Shown here one piece after another: positions 37,918 through 47,200 of a stretch of 64,000 bases of DNA. The position numbers were made by a program, and so were the translations under genes. The notes under the pieces were generated by a model that worked only from the letters and a program-made list of their open reading frames with translations, made no database searches and was not told the origin of the DNA. The DNA comes from Clostridia bacterium (GTDB taxonomy: Bacteria > Bacillota > Clostridia > RGIG6154), in contig JAFQRW010000014.1 in NCBI GenBank assembly GCA_017409875.1, forward strand, positions 34,109 to 98,108. Reading direction: 5' to 3'. Position 1 is the first letter of the stretch. Every line of letters starts with the position of its first letter.

Positions 37918-38154
37918 ATGATTACTCACTTAGGTGAGGTTTGCGTCGGGCTAAAGCAGTCTAAAAAGGCTGTTACAAATGGCGAGGCAAAAATGATTTA
38001 CCTTGCGCACGATGCAGACCGTAATATCAAAGAAGATTTTGAAAAACTTTGCAAAAAGAAAAAAATTGAGGTTGACACGCAGTATTCACTCGCTCAGCTC
38101 GGAGAGCTTTGCGGAATTGATGTGGGCGCAGCTGTTGTCGCAGTTTTAAATTAG
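37918..38154 (+). CDS. ybxF: L7Ae-family ribosomal protein (YbxF-like kink-turn binder)
   Basis: The start is ATG 37918, giving 78 residues; GGAGG at 37898-37902 is rather far (15 bases), but no other in-frame start fits. The product has the L7Ae fold markers VGLKQSKKAVTNGEAKMIYL, AHDAD and LGELCGIDVGAAVVAVL. YbxF and its paralogue YlxQ bind kink-turn RNA. Position between rpoC and rpsL is the conserved Firmicute location. The structured leader could be its own binding site, which is inference. Confidence 0.88.
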   Translation: MITHLGEVCVGLKQSKKAVTNGEAKMIYLAHDADRNIKEDFEKLCKKKKIEVDTQYSLAQLGELCGIDVGAAVVAVLN

Positions 38155-38205
38155 GTATATAGCCTTTGGGCTTTATATATAAAATCTATTTACGGAGGTG
38201 AAAGA

Positions 38206-38622
38206 ATGCCAACATTTAACCAGTTAGTTAGAAAAGGTCGTGAGACAAGTGTTAAAAAGTCTACCGCTCCTGCACTTTTGAAAGGTTACAACTCTATTAA
38301 AAAGACAGCAACCGATCAGCAGTCACCGCAGAAAAGAGGCGTTTGCACTTATGTTAAAACAACGACCCCTAAAAAGCCTAACTCAGCTTTAAGAAAAATT
38401 GCCAGAGTAAGATTGTCAAACGGTATCGAAGTTACATCATACATTCCAGGTATCGGCCACAACTTACAGGAGCATAGCGTTGTTCTTATAAGAGGCGGAA
38501 GAGTTAAGGATTTACCTGGTGTACGTTATCATATCATCAGAGGTACACTTGATACTTCAGGTGTTGCTAACAGAAATCAGAGTAGATCTAAGTATGGCGC
38601 AAAGAAAGCAAAGAAAAAATAA
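38206..38622 (+). CDS. rpsL: 30S ribosomal protein S12
   Basis: 138 residues with the conserved [40 protein letters not shown] and [15 protein letters not shown] segments. Lysines at the streptomycin-resistance sites (PKKPNSA and GRVKDLPG) are wild-type. The start follows GGAGGTG at 38194. S12 controls decoding fidelity. The 51-base spacer upstream contains a small AGCC/GGCT hairpin flanked by AT pairs. Confidence 0.98.
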   Translation: MPTFNQLVRKGRETSVKKSTAPALLKGYNSIKKTATDQQSPQKRGVCTYVKTTTPKKPNSALRKIARVRLSNGIEVTSYIPGIGHNLQEHSVVLIRGGRVKDLPGVRYHIIRGTLDTSGVANRNQSRSKYGAKKAKKK

Positions 38623-38643
38623 TCACAAACTATGAATTAAGAT

Positions 38644-38736
38644 AGTGCTTTAAGGGCATTTTATATATATTATGTATTTTGCCACTTTTTAGCGCTTGCG
38701 GCAATTATTTGCCGAGTACCTGTGATTGATATCACA
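38644..38736 (+). promoter_or_regulatory. Structured rpsL-rpsG spacer with three hairpins
   Basis: The 131-base spacer contains, in order: a long arm AGTGCT (38644-38649) / AGCGCT (38691-38696) with inner AAG/CTT and GGCA/TGCC pairs; CGGCAA (38699-38704) / TTGCCG (38709-38714); and TGTGAT (38721-38726) / ATCACA (38731-38736), ending just ahead of the rpsG ribosome binding site. No T-run follows. In E. coli the matching spacer is the S7 repressor target; whether S7 binds here is inference. Confidence 0.6.
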
Positions 38737-38753
38737 AAAAGGAGGGAAGAAAC

Positions 38754-39224
38754 GTGCCAAGACGTGGCTTTATTGCAAAAAGAGAGGTTTTACCGGATCC
38801 TATGTACGGCTCAGTTGTAGTTACAAGACTTATCAACAACATTATGTTAGATGGTAAGAAAGGTGTAGCTCAGAAAATCGTTTATGATGCATTTGACATC
38901 ATTAAGGAAAAAACAGGTAAAGAACCTTTAGAAGTTTTTGGTCAGGCTATGGAAAACATTATGCCTGTACTCGAAGTTAAAGCTAGAAGAGTCGGCGGTG
39001 CTACTTATCAGGTTCCTATGGAAGTTAGACCTGAAAGAAGACAGACTTTAGGCTTAAGATGGCTCACATCATACTCAAGAGCGAGAGGTGAAAAGACCAT
39101 GAGAGAAAGACTTGCAAACGAAATTTTGGATGCAATCAACAACATGGGCGGAGCTGTTAAAAAGAAAGAAGACACACACAAAATGGCTGAAGCTAACAAA
39201 GCTTTTGCACATTACCGTTGGTAA
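38754..39224 (+). CDS. rpsG: 30S ribosomal protein S7
   Basis: 156 residues starting at GTG 38754 after GGAGGG. Conserved segments [39 protein letters not shown] and [15 protein letters not shown] identify S7, which nucleates assembly of the 30S head and autoregulates the str operon in other bacteria. It lies downstream of an unusually long, structured spacer. Confidence 0.98.
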   Translation: MPRRGFIAKREVLPDPMYGSVVVTRLINNIMLDGKKGVAQKIVYDAFDIIKEKTGKEPLEVFGQAMENIMPVLEVKARRVGGATYQVPMEVRPERRQTLGLRWLTSYSRARGEKTMRERLANEILDAINNMGGAVKKKEDTHKMAEANKAFAHYRW

Positions 39225-39296
39225 TCTTTCAAATATTTATTTGAATTTATCTGATTTTTTAATAAAATCAACTATTCTCGAAAGGAGGAAATTAGC

Positions 39297-41405
39297 ATGG
39301 GCAGAGAGTATTCATTAAAGAATACAAGAAATATCGGTATCATGGCTCATATCGATGCCGGTAAAACTACCACAACAGAAAGAATTTTGTTTTATACAGG
39401 TAAAAACCGTAAGCTTGGTGAAACTCATGACGGTTCTGCTACAATGGACTGGATGGTTCAGGAGCAGGAACGTGGTATTACCATCACATCTGCGGCTACA
39501 ACTTGTTTCTGGGAACCTCAGGTAGGGCCTTTTAAAGGAATCAAGAACAGAATTAATATTATTGATACACCTGGACACGTTGACTTTACAGTTGAAGTTC
39601 AGCGTTCACTTAGAGTATTGGACGGCTCTGTTACAGTTATGTGTGCAAAAGGCGGCGTTGAGCCTCAGTCAGAAACAGTTTGGAGACAGGCTGATGACTA
39701 CGGCGTACCGAGAATGATTTATGTTAACAAAATGGACATCATGGGTGCAGACTTTTATAACGTTGTTAACATGGTTCATGACCGTCTTAAAGCTAACGGT
39801 GTTCCAGTTCAGCTTCCTATTGGTGCAGAAGATACTTTCAAAGGTATCGTAGACCTTATGAATATGAAAGCTGAAGTTTATTACGATGAAATGGGTACAA
39901 AGTACGGCGAGGAGGAAATCCCTGCCGATATGTTAGACAAAGCAAAAGAATACAGAGCAAAAATGGTCGAAGCTATCGTTGAAACAGACGAAGAGCTTAT
40001 GGACAAGTATCTTATGGAGGAAGAAATCACTGTTGATGAACTTAAAAAAGCTTTAAGAAAAGCTACCATCAACAACGAAATCGTTCCTATGCTTTGCGGT
40101 ACTTCATACAGAAATAAGGGCGTTCAGCTTCTTTTGGACGCTATCATTGAATATATGCCGTCACCTGTTGACGTTCCTGCTATCAAAGGTGTTAACCCAG
40201 ATACAGAGGAGGAAGAAACAAGACCTTCTTCAGACGATGAGCCTTTTGCGTCATTAGCATTTAAGATTGCAACAGACCCGTTTGTTGGTAAGATTTGCTT
40301 CTTCAGAGTATATTCAGGTTCAGTAAATGCAGGTTCTTACGTTCTTAATGCGTCAAAAGGACACAAAGAAAGATTAGGAAGAATACTTCAGATGCACGCT
40401 AACCACAGAGAAGATATCGAAACTGTTTACTCAGGTGATATCGCAGCTGCAGTTGGTCTTAAGAACACAACTACAGGTGACACTCTTTGTGACGAAAAGC
40501 ATCCGGTTATCTTAGAATCAATGGAATTCCCGGAACCGGTTATCAGCGTTGCTATTGAACCAAAAACAAAAGCAGGTCAGGAAAAAATGGGTATTGCACT
40601 TGCAAAACTTGCAGAAGAAGACCCAACCTTCAGAACCTATACAGACGAAGAAACAGGTCAGACAATTATTGCAGGTATGGGTGAACTTCACCTTGAAATT
40701 ATTGTTGACAGATTGCTTCGTGAATTCAAAGTTGAAGCTAACGTTGGTGCTCCTCAGGTTTCATACAAAGAATCTATTACCAAGACTGTTGAAACAGAAT
40801 GTAAATATGCTCGTCAGTCAGGTGGTAAGGGTCAGTATGGTCATGTTGTTATGACTATGGAACCATTAGAGCCCGGTGCTGGTTACGAATTTGTTAACAA
40901 AATTGTCGGCGGTGCTATCCCGAAAGAATACATTCCGTCAGTTGACGCAGGTATTCAGGGTGCTATGCAGGCAGGTATCCTTGCAGGATATAACGTTGTT
41001 GACGTTAGATGTACTCTTACCTATGGTTCTTACCATGAAGTAGACTCATCTGAAATGGCGTTTAAGATTGCAGCATCTATGGCATTTAAAGACGGTATGA
41101 GAAAAGCAGATCCGGTACTCTTAGAACCTATTATGAAGGTTGACGTTGTTGTTCCAGATGAATACATGGGCGACGTTATGGGTGATATCAACTCAAGACG
41201 TGGTCAGATTCAGGGTATGGAAGCAAGAAACGGTGTACAGGCTATCGCAGCTTTCGTTCCGCTTTCAGAAATGTTCGGATATGCAACAGATATGCGTTCA
41301 AATACACAGGGCAGAGGCCAGTATACAATGCAGCCAAGCCACTTTGAACCTATCCCGAAATCTATTATGGACAAAATTATTGCAGAGAGATCTAAGTCTG
41401 AATAA
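39297..41405 (+). CDS. fusA: Elongation factor G
   Basis: Translocation GTPase of 702 residues: G1 [56 protein letters not shown], then domains II-V with [19 protein letters not shown] short insertion ([12 protein letters not shown]) lies between the switch I region and DTPGH. GGAGG at 39285 precedes the ATG. The 72-base spacer after rpsG has two AT-rich inverted repeats (TTCAAA/TTTGAA near 39227; TGATTTT/AAAATCA at 39252-39270) of uncertain meaning. Confidence 0.97.
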   Translation: MGREYSLKNTRNIGIMAHIDAGKTTTTERILFYTGKNRKLGETHDGSATMDWMVQEQERGITITSAATTCFWEPQVGPFKGIKNRINIIDTPGHVDFTVEVQRSLRVLDGSVTVMCAKGGVEPQSETVWRQADDYGVPRMIYVNKMDIMGADFYNVVNMVHDRLKANGVPVQLPIGAEDTFKGIVDLMNMKAEVYYDEMGTKYGEEEIPADMLDKAKEYRAKMVEAIVETDEELMDKYLMEEEITVDELKKALRKATINNEIVPMLCGTSYRNKGVQLLLDAIIEYMPSPVDVPAIKGVNPDTEEEETRPSSDDEPFASLAFKIATDPFVGKICFFRVYSGSVNAGSYVLNASKGHKERLGRILQMHANHREDIETVYSGDIAAAVGLKNTTTGDTLCDEKHPVILESMEFPEPVISVAIEPKTKAGQEKMGIALAKLAEEDPTFRTYTDEETGQTIIAGMGELHLEIIVDRLLREFKVEANVGAPQVSYKESITKTVETECKYARQSGGKGQYGHVVMTMEPLEPGAGYEFVNKIVGGAIPKEYIPSVDAGIQGAMQAGILAGYNVVDVRCTLTYGSYHEVDSSEMAFKIAASMAFKDGMRKADPVLLEPIMKVDVVVPDEYMGDVMGDINSRRGQIQGMEARNGVQAIAAFVPLSEMFGYATDMRSNTQGRGQYTMQPSHFEPIPKSIMDKIIAERSKSE

Positions 41406-41420
41406 TTTACAAAATTTTAG

Positions 41421-41449
41421 TTGCAATTTATGCTAAAATGGTTTATAAT
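41421..41449 (+). promoter_or_regulatory. Promoter for tuf
   Basis: TTGCAA at 41421-41426 and TATAAT at 41444-41449, spacer 17, between fusA and tuf. It allows extra EF-Tu expression beyond read-through from fusA. Confidence 0.8.
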
Positions 41450-41505
41450 AGTAATTACAATAATAATTAATTTTTGTTTTTTATAAAAAAAGGAGGAAAT
41501 TAAAA

Positions 41506-42708
<1,203 letters not shown>

Positions 42709-42720
42709 TAACTGAAATTT

Positions 42721-42748
42721 AAAAAGCTTGGGATTTCCCAAGCTTTTT
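42721..42748 (+). terminator. Intrinsic terminator after tuf
   Basis: AAAAAGCTTGGGA at 42721-42733 pairs with TCCCAAGCTTTTT at 42736-42748, ending in a T-run. Confidence 0.93.
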
Positions 42749-42755
42749 TTATTTT

Positions 42756-42790
42756 CAATTTGCAATTATCATTGCAAATTGGGTTATAAT
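42756..42790 (+). promoter_or_regulatory. Palindrome plus promoter ahead of a candidate ncRNA
   Basis: A perfect 11-base inverted repeat (CAATTTGCAAT at 42756-42766 and ATTGCAAATTG at 42771-42781) is directly followed by TATAAT at 42785-42790. TTGCAA at 42760-42765, inside the palindrome, is a possible -35 at a 19-base spacing. The palindrome looks like an operator. Confidence 0.55.
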
Positions 42791-42795
42791 ATTAG

Positions 42796-42941
42796 AAACG
42801 CTTCGTAGCTTTTCTTGATAAACGGAAACAAAAAGTATTTTTTGTTTCCGAAAAGGAAGAGCCGTGTGAAAAACGAGTTTCTGCAAGTGCAGAAACGAAG
42901 TAAAAATACGAACTCTGACGCGGCACATGTCCTGAGTTTTT
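42796..42941 (+). ncRNA. Candidate structured RNA of unknown class
   Basis: The 287-base gap between tuf and the convergent foldase gene has no protein-coding frame that I can support. It has four strong RNA elements: stem A, GCTTTTCTT 42808-42816 with AGGAAGAGC 42854-42862 (9 pairs including wobbles), capped by a perfect 12-bp stem 42823-42834/42839-42850; stem B, GCCGTG 42861-42866 with CGCGGC 42919-42924; hairpin C, GTTTCTGC 42877-42884 / GCAGAAAC 42889-42896; and stem D, AACTC 42911-42915 with GAGTT 42934-42938 plus TTTTT, which resembles a terminator. AACTC can also pair with GAGTT at 42875-42879, so B/C and D exclude each other. It does not match any riboswitch, 6S, SRP, tmRNA or RNase P consensus that I know. 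Confidence 0.5.
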
Positions 42942-42962
42942 ATAATTTAATATAAAAATTAA

Positions 42963-42985
42963 AAGACGCGGTTTTACGCGTCTTT
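42963..42985. terminator. Terminator of the secreted foldase gene, possibly bidirectional
   Basis: AAGACGCG at 42963-42970 pairs with CGCGTCTT at 42977-42984. T-rich sequence follows on the minus strand (TTAATTTTTA) and a shorter run on the plus strand. Confidence 0.8.
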
Positions 42986-42995
42986 ATTGATTTAA

Positions 42996-44165
42996 TTAAA
43001 ATCCCCACTCGACTTTTACTTCTGCAGTTTTTTCGTACTCTTGTACAATGTTGTTAAGTATCTGTGATACTTCGTTGTTGAAGTTCATTTCAAAGTATTC
43101 GTCAAATGTGATTGTTTCGCTTTTTTCAAGGCAGTAAATTATGTGATATCCGTAGTCAGATTTTACAATGTCTGAGAACTTGCCTTTTGTAAGCTTTAAA
43201 GCGGCTTCTTCAAATTCAGGCACAAAGCCTGAGTCTTTGGATACTTCATAGCCGCTCGTCGGCATTCCCGGGTCGTTTTCTTTAAATTCAGCTAACACCT
43301 TATCAAAACTTTCGCCTTTTTTAAGTCTTTCCAAAACTTTTTCAGCATTTTTTTTAGCATTGTCACCTGTAGGAATGAGTATATGCTTTACAGTAGCTTT
43401 TGGGAAAACTGCAAGAGAAGCATCTTGCTCAAAATTAGCTTTTTCTCCGCTTTTGAGCTTTTGAATTTCCTCGCTGTCCTCAATAAGGCAATCTGTAAGC
43501 TGATTCATCATCTGAGTTTCAATAAAGCCTTTGATATAATCCTTTTTATGACTGTCAAGTTCATAACCTGAGCTTGTCAGAACTTGCTCAAAGCTTTCTG
43601 CTCCGCCGTACATTTCAACAAACTCAAGGTAGGATTTTTCTGCATCTTGCGCAAAATCATCAGTTTCCTTAATGTCATACTTTGCATACATTTCCTGCTG
43701 AAAAGCATACCACGTAGCATCTGCAACTACTGCGTTTTTAATTTCATCTTCTGCTGCTGACGGATAGTTCGTTTTATAATTATTATATGTTTCATTTATC
43801 CAAGAAGAGTCAATTTTGTTTCCGTTAATTGTAATAGAAGTCTCTTTTGCGATAGGCACATCAATGGTTTGTTTATGTACAGGCCAAACGGGGGTTTTTC
43901 CCGGTGATGTTAAAATTGCAGTTTGAGTTTCATCATCCCAGTCAACCTGAAGGCCCAAAAGATTGCCCATATCACGAAGACCTAAATATGTTCTTCCCTC
44001 ATGAACAAAGTTAGAAACGTCAACAGCCTCGCCGTCTAATGTAACTGTGACATAGTCAACCAAAACATTGATTGATTTTGAAATACTGTCTGCCACTGCG
44101 GGAACCATTACAAGACCAAGGGCAAAAACAGCACCGCATGCAAAGCTTAATATTTGTTTTTTCAT
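42996..44165 (-). CDS. Secreted parvulin-type foldase with copper-amine-oxidase-like N-domain
   Basis: 389 residues. Signal peptide 1-25 (cleavage after AVA). Residues about 35-88 form a copper-amine-oxidase-N-like domain (VTVTLDGEAVDVSNFVHEGR, then TYLGLRDMGNLLGLQVDWD), a small wall-associated domain common in Clostridia. Residues 110-240 are a SurA/PrsA-like helical chaperone region, and residues 255-350 a PpiC domain (VKHILIP; PTSGYEVSKDSGFVPEFEEA; IVKSDYGYHIIY). It has no lipobox, unlike the foldase at 20526-21593. It probably assists folding of exported surface proteins such as the adjacent SLH protein. It has its own promoter and terminator. Confidence 0.87.
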   Translation of the reverse strand: MKKQILSFACGAVFALGLVMVPAVADSISKSINVLVDYVTVTLDGEAVDVSNFVHEGRTYLGLRDMGNLLGLQVDWDDETQTAILTSPGKTPVWPVHKQTIDVPIAKETSITINGNKIDSSWINETYNNYKTNYPSAAEDEIKNAVVADATWYAFQQEMYAKYDIKETDDFAQDAEKSYLEFVEMYGGAESFEQVLTSSGYELDSHKKDYIKGFIETQMMNQLTDCLIEDSEEIQKLKSGEKANFEQDASLAVFPKATVKHILIPTGDNAKKNAEKVLERLKKGESFDKVLAEFKENDPGMPTSGYEVSKDSGFVPEFEEAALKLTKGKFSDIVKSDYGYHIIYCLEKSETITFDEYFEMNFNNEVSQILNNIVQEYEKTAEVKVEWGF

Positions 44166-44188
44166 AGCTTAATTCCTCCTGTAAATCT

Positions 44189-44217
44189 ATTTTATCACGT
44201 TTATCTCAAAATGTCTA
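44189..44217 (-). promoter_or_regulatory. Promoter for the secreted foldase gene
   Basis: On the minus strand TAGACA (44217-44212) and TAAAAT (44194-44189), spacer 17, lie just after the giant SLH gene. Confidence 0.7.
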
Positions 44218-44224
44218 TAACATT

Positions 44225-47200
44225 TTAGTAAAGGGTTTCGACAGGGACAGGGAAATGTATACCTGATGCGTACCACATTTCATCAAAGTCAAAATCGGTA
44301 AAAGTTTCTTTATCTACAAGTGCTTCTTTTTGAACAGCAAAAGCATCGCATTTTCCAAGCAGACACGGAGTGGTTACCATATCGTTGTAGTAGCAGTTAA
44401 CTACAACAGATGTGTTGTTTGCAGTAACACCACCGTATGTTTTAGCTAAAACGTCATCTGCTGCGGAATAGCAGTTTACAAGATTTCCTGAATTTGTTCC
44501 TGATATTCCGCCCGCAAAGGTTTCTCCGCTTGATGAAGTTAAAGCAAAAACAGACATAATATTTGCACTGTCTGAAACAGTTCCAAAGTTGTAACCAGAA
44601 AGTCCGCCGGCAACACAAAGTGTCGTGCCACTGCCCGAGGTGCTACCGTAATTAATACTACCCGCTATGATACCGTAGTTTGAACCCGAAATACCTCCCG
44701 TAACAGAGCTTGCCGCAGATGAAAAAACGTCTTCGGTGTTAGAACATGAAACTATCATTCCACTTGATTTGTTAATTCCTGCAATTCCACCGGTGGTTAA
44801 GTGATTTTTTCCGATGTTTGATATTTGAGTGGAAGAAGAGCATCTGTATATAAGACCGGTATTTATAGCACATATAGCGCCTGCTGTACCACCTGCTATA
44901 TTTCCGCCTGAAATGGTAAGGTCGTATATCTCGCCGTGATTCTGTCTGAAAAGGCCACCAAAACTTTCATCTGTGGTTTCAAGACCAATTATTTCATATC
45001 CGTTACCCATAAATGTACCGAAGAATCCAAAGATATTGTCACCTATAGGAGAAAAAGTGTGCTGTCTTAAATATCTTCGCATATCAATATTACCCATTAG
45101 GGTAAACGAGCTACCCAGGTATTTTCTTACATTATCAAGATGTTCGGCTGTTAAAATTTTGTAAGGGTTTGTAATACTACCATCACCGCCGCCAAAATCA
45201 CGTACATTTTCAGAATAACTTTTACTGATGTGGGGGTTATCTATAAGCTGAGGATAAAAATATGTACTGCTTTTTGGTATCACCCACACAGAACTTGAAA
45301 ACTGCGGCATATTATCAAGATTTGCAAAATCATCAGGACTTATGGCAAATACAGATATTTCACTGATATTTTCACCGCTATGAGCCGCAGGAAGAGTATG
45401 GTCGTAGTAAGCATTTGAAATGCTGCCGCTGGCTGAGCCTACAATAGAACCAACATAGCTGATATCGCTTGATGTGAGCCCGTAGCCGATATTGTAAACA
45501 CCAGAAATTCTTATATCCTTGCCACCGCCTGCAATACCTCCTGCAAGTGCAATAGATGGTGATTTTGCAGTGTGTTCGCCTGTGTTATAGCTGTTTTTAA
45601 CAGAGCCTTCCAAAAAGCCTGCAACACCGCCTGCGTACGCAGTATATTTATCTGAATATGAAAATATTTTGCCATTATTTACACAATTTTCAATATTTTT
45701 AAGATTTTTTCCTGAAATACCGCCTGAAAAACTCATCTGATCTTCAGCCACAGAGATTATTCCGCCCCAGTTTGTGCAATTTAATATGTCTTTGTGGTTA
45801 ACACCTGCAATTCCTCCGCCTGAAGATGCAGCAAAAACATCGGAATAGTTGGTAGAAGAAGTTATACTGCCGTAGTTTATGCCGCAAACGGCACCGGCAT
45901 CACCGGATTTTGAACCAATGCGTGAATCCAGAACCTTGATATTTGCAATATTGCCGTAGTTTACTCCACAAACAGCGCCTGCTGTAAGACCACCTTCTAC
46001 CCTCACACCTGAAAAACCAAGATTTTTAATTGTTCCGGAGTTTTTAGTGAAAATTCCGGAGTTTTCGAGATCAGGGTACAGTATCTCAAGTCCGTATATA
46101 ATAGAATTATTACCGTTTATAGTACCTTTGAAGTTTTCGATGGGACAAAAACCCTGCTTGCCGTTGTTGAGTATTCCTGTAACTGTTAAGTTTCCTGCAA
46201 CGATATCGCTTAAAATTGTAAAATGTGCATCAGGATACATCCTTATATTATAAAGGTCATTTAAAGTAAGAATAACAAACGGACGTTCCTCACTTCCGTC
46301 GCCTGCAGAAAATGTCTTGGGCACATTTAAATTGTCATTTTTAATACCATTTAAATAAGGAAACTGTCCGGGTTGATTAACCCATATATCGTAAAAATTA
46401 ATGCCATACAGCGTGTTTTTAGACATAAGCTGTGAAAAGGAAATATAACCGTCCCACTTTTGATTGTATCTGTCAAGGTAGTAGCAATAGCTGTAGGGAG
46501 TGTCTGATATTGGGTAAAAAGCACCTGTTTTGTTTTCAAAATAAAGGTCAGATGTAACTATTGAAGATAAAATTTTTCCACCTGATGAAATTCCGCAGAT
46601 TTTTGAAAGCTCGTTATTTCCAATAATATTGCCTGACACCAGACAGTCTGAAATTTTGCCGGCATTATAAAGCGCAATTCCTGCCACATCAGCACCCATT
46701 AAAGTGCCATTATTAATGCATCGTTCAACAATGGAATTGTTGGTGAGCGTGATGCCTGATACACTCTTTCCTGAAATTGAAGAGTCATTTCTGCATAAGG
46801 TTATAACGCCTTCATTTACTAATGCAAAAGGTGCGCTCTTTTCGCCATAGAGCACAAAACTGTCAGTTGCAAGGTTTGTGATTATTCCGTAGTTTGTCCC
46901 AATAAGCGAACTTATACCTTTTTGATTAAGTCCCATTAATTTGTTCCCGTTTCCGTTTAAGTAACCACTAAAAAACTTTATTGTTTTAAATTCGCCTGTC
47001 TTTGAAATGTTGGAAAGATTAATGTCATTTAGTATTGCAAAACATTTTGACGGATATTTTGAAATATTTACAAAATGTTTAGGGGTTACAATTTTAAACG
47101 GATTGCTAAAACTGCCGTTACCGCCTGCAAAATCAGTTGTGTTTTCAAGAGGACTTGTACCTTTTGGATTGCTTATAATTTCCGGGAACGAGTCTGTTAT

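Noticed and set aside
42796..42985. 6S RNA, SRP RNA, RNase P or tmRNA as identity of the candidate RNA
   Set aside because: The conserved central bubble of 6S, the GGAAGGAAGCAGCC-type SRP loop, the RNase P core and the tmRNA tRNA-like ends are all missing.
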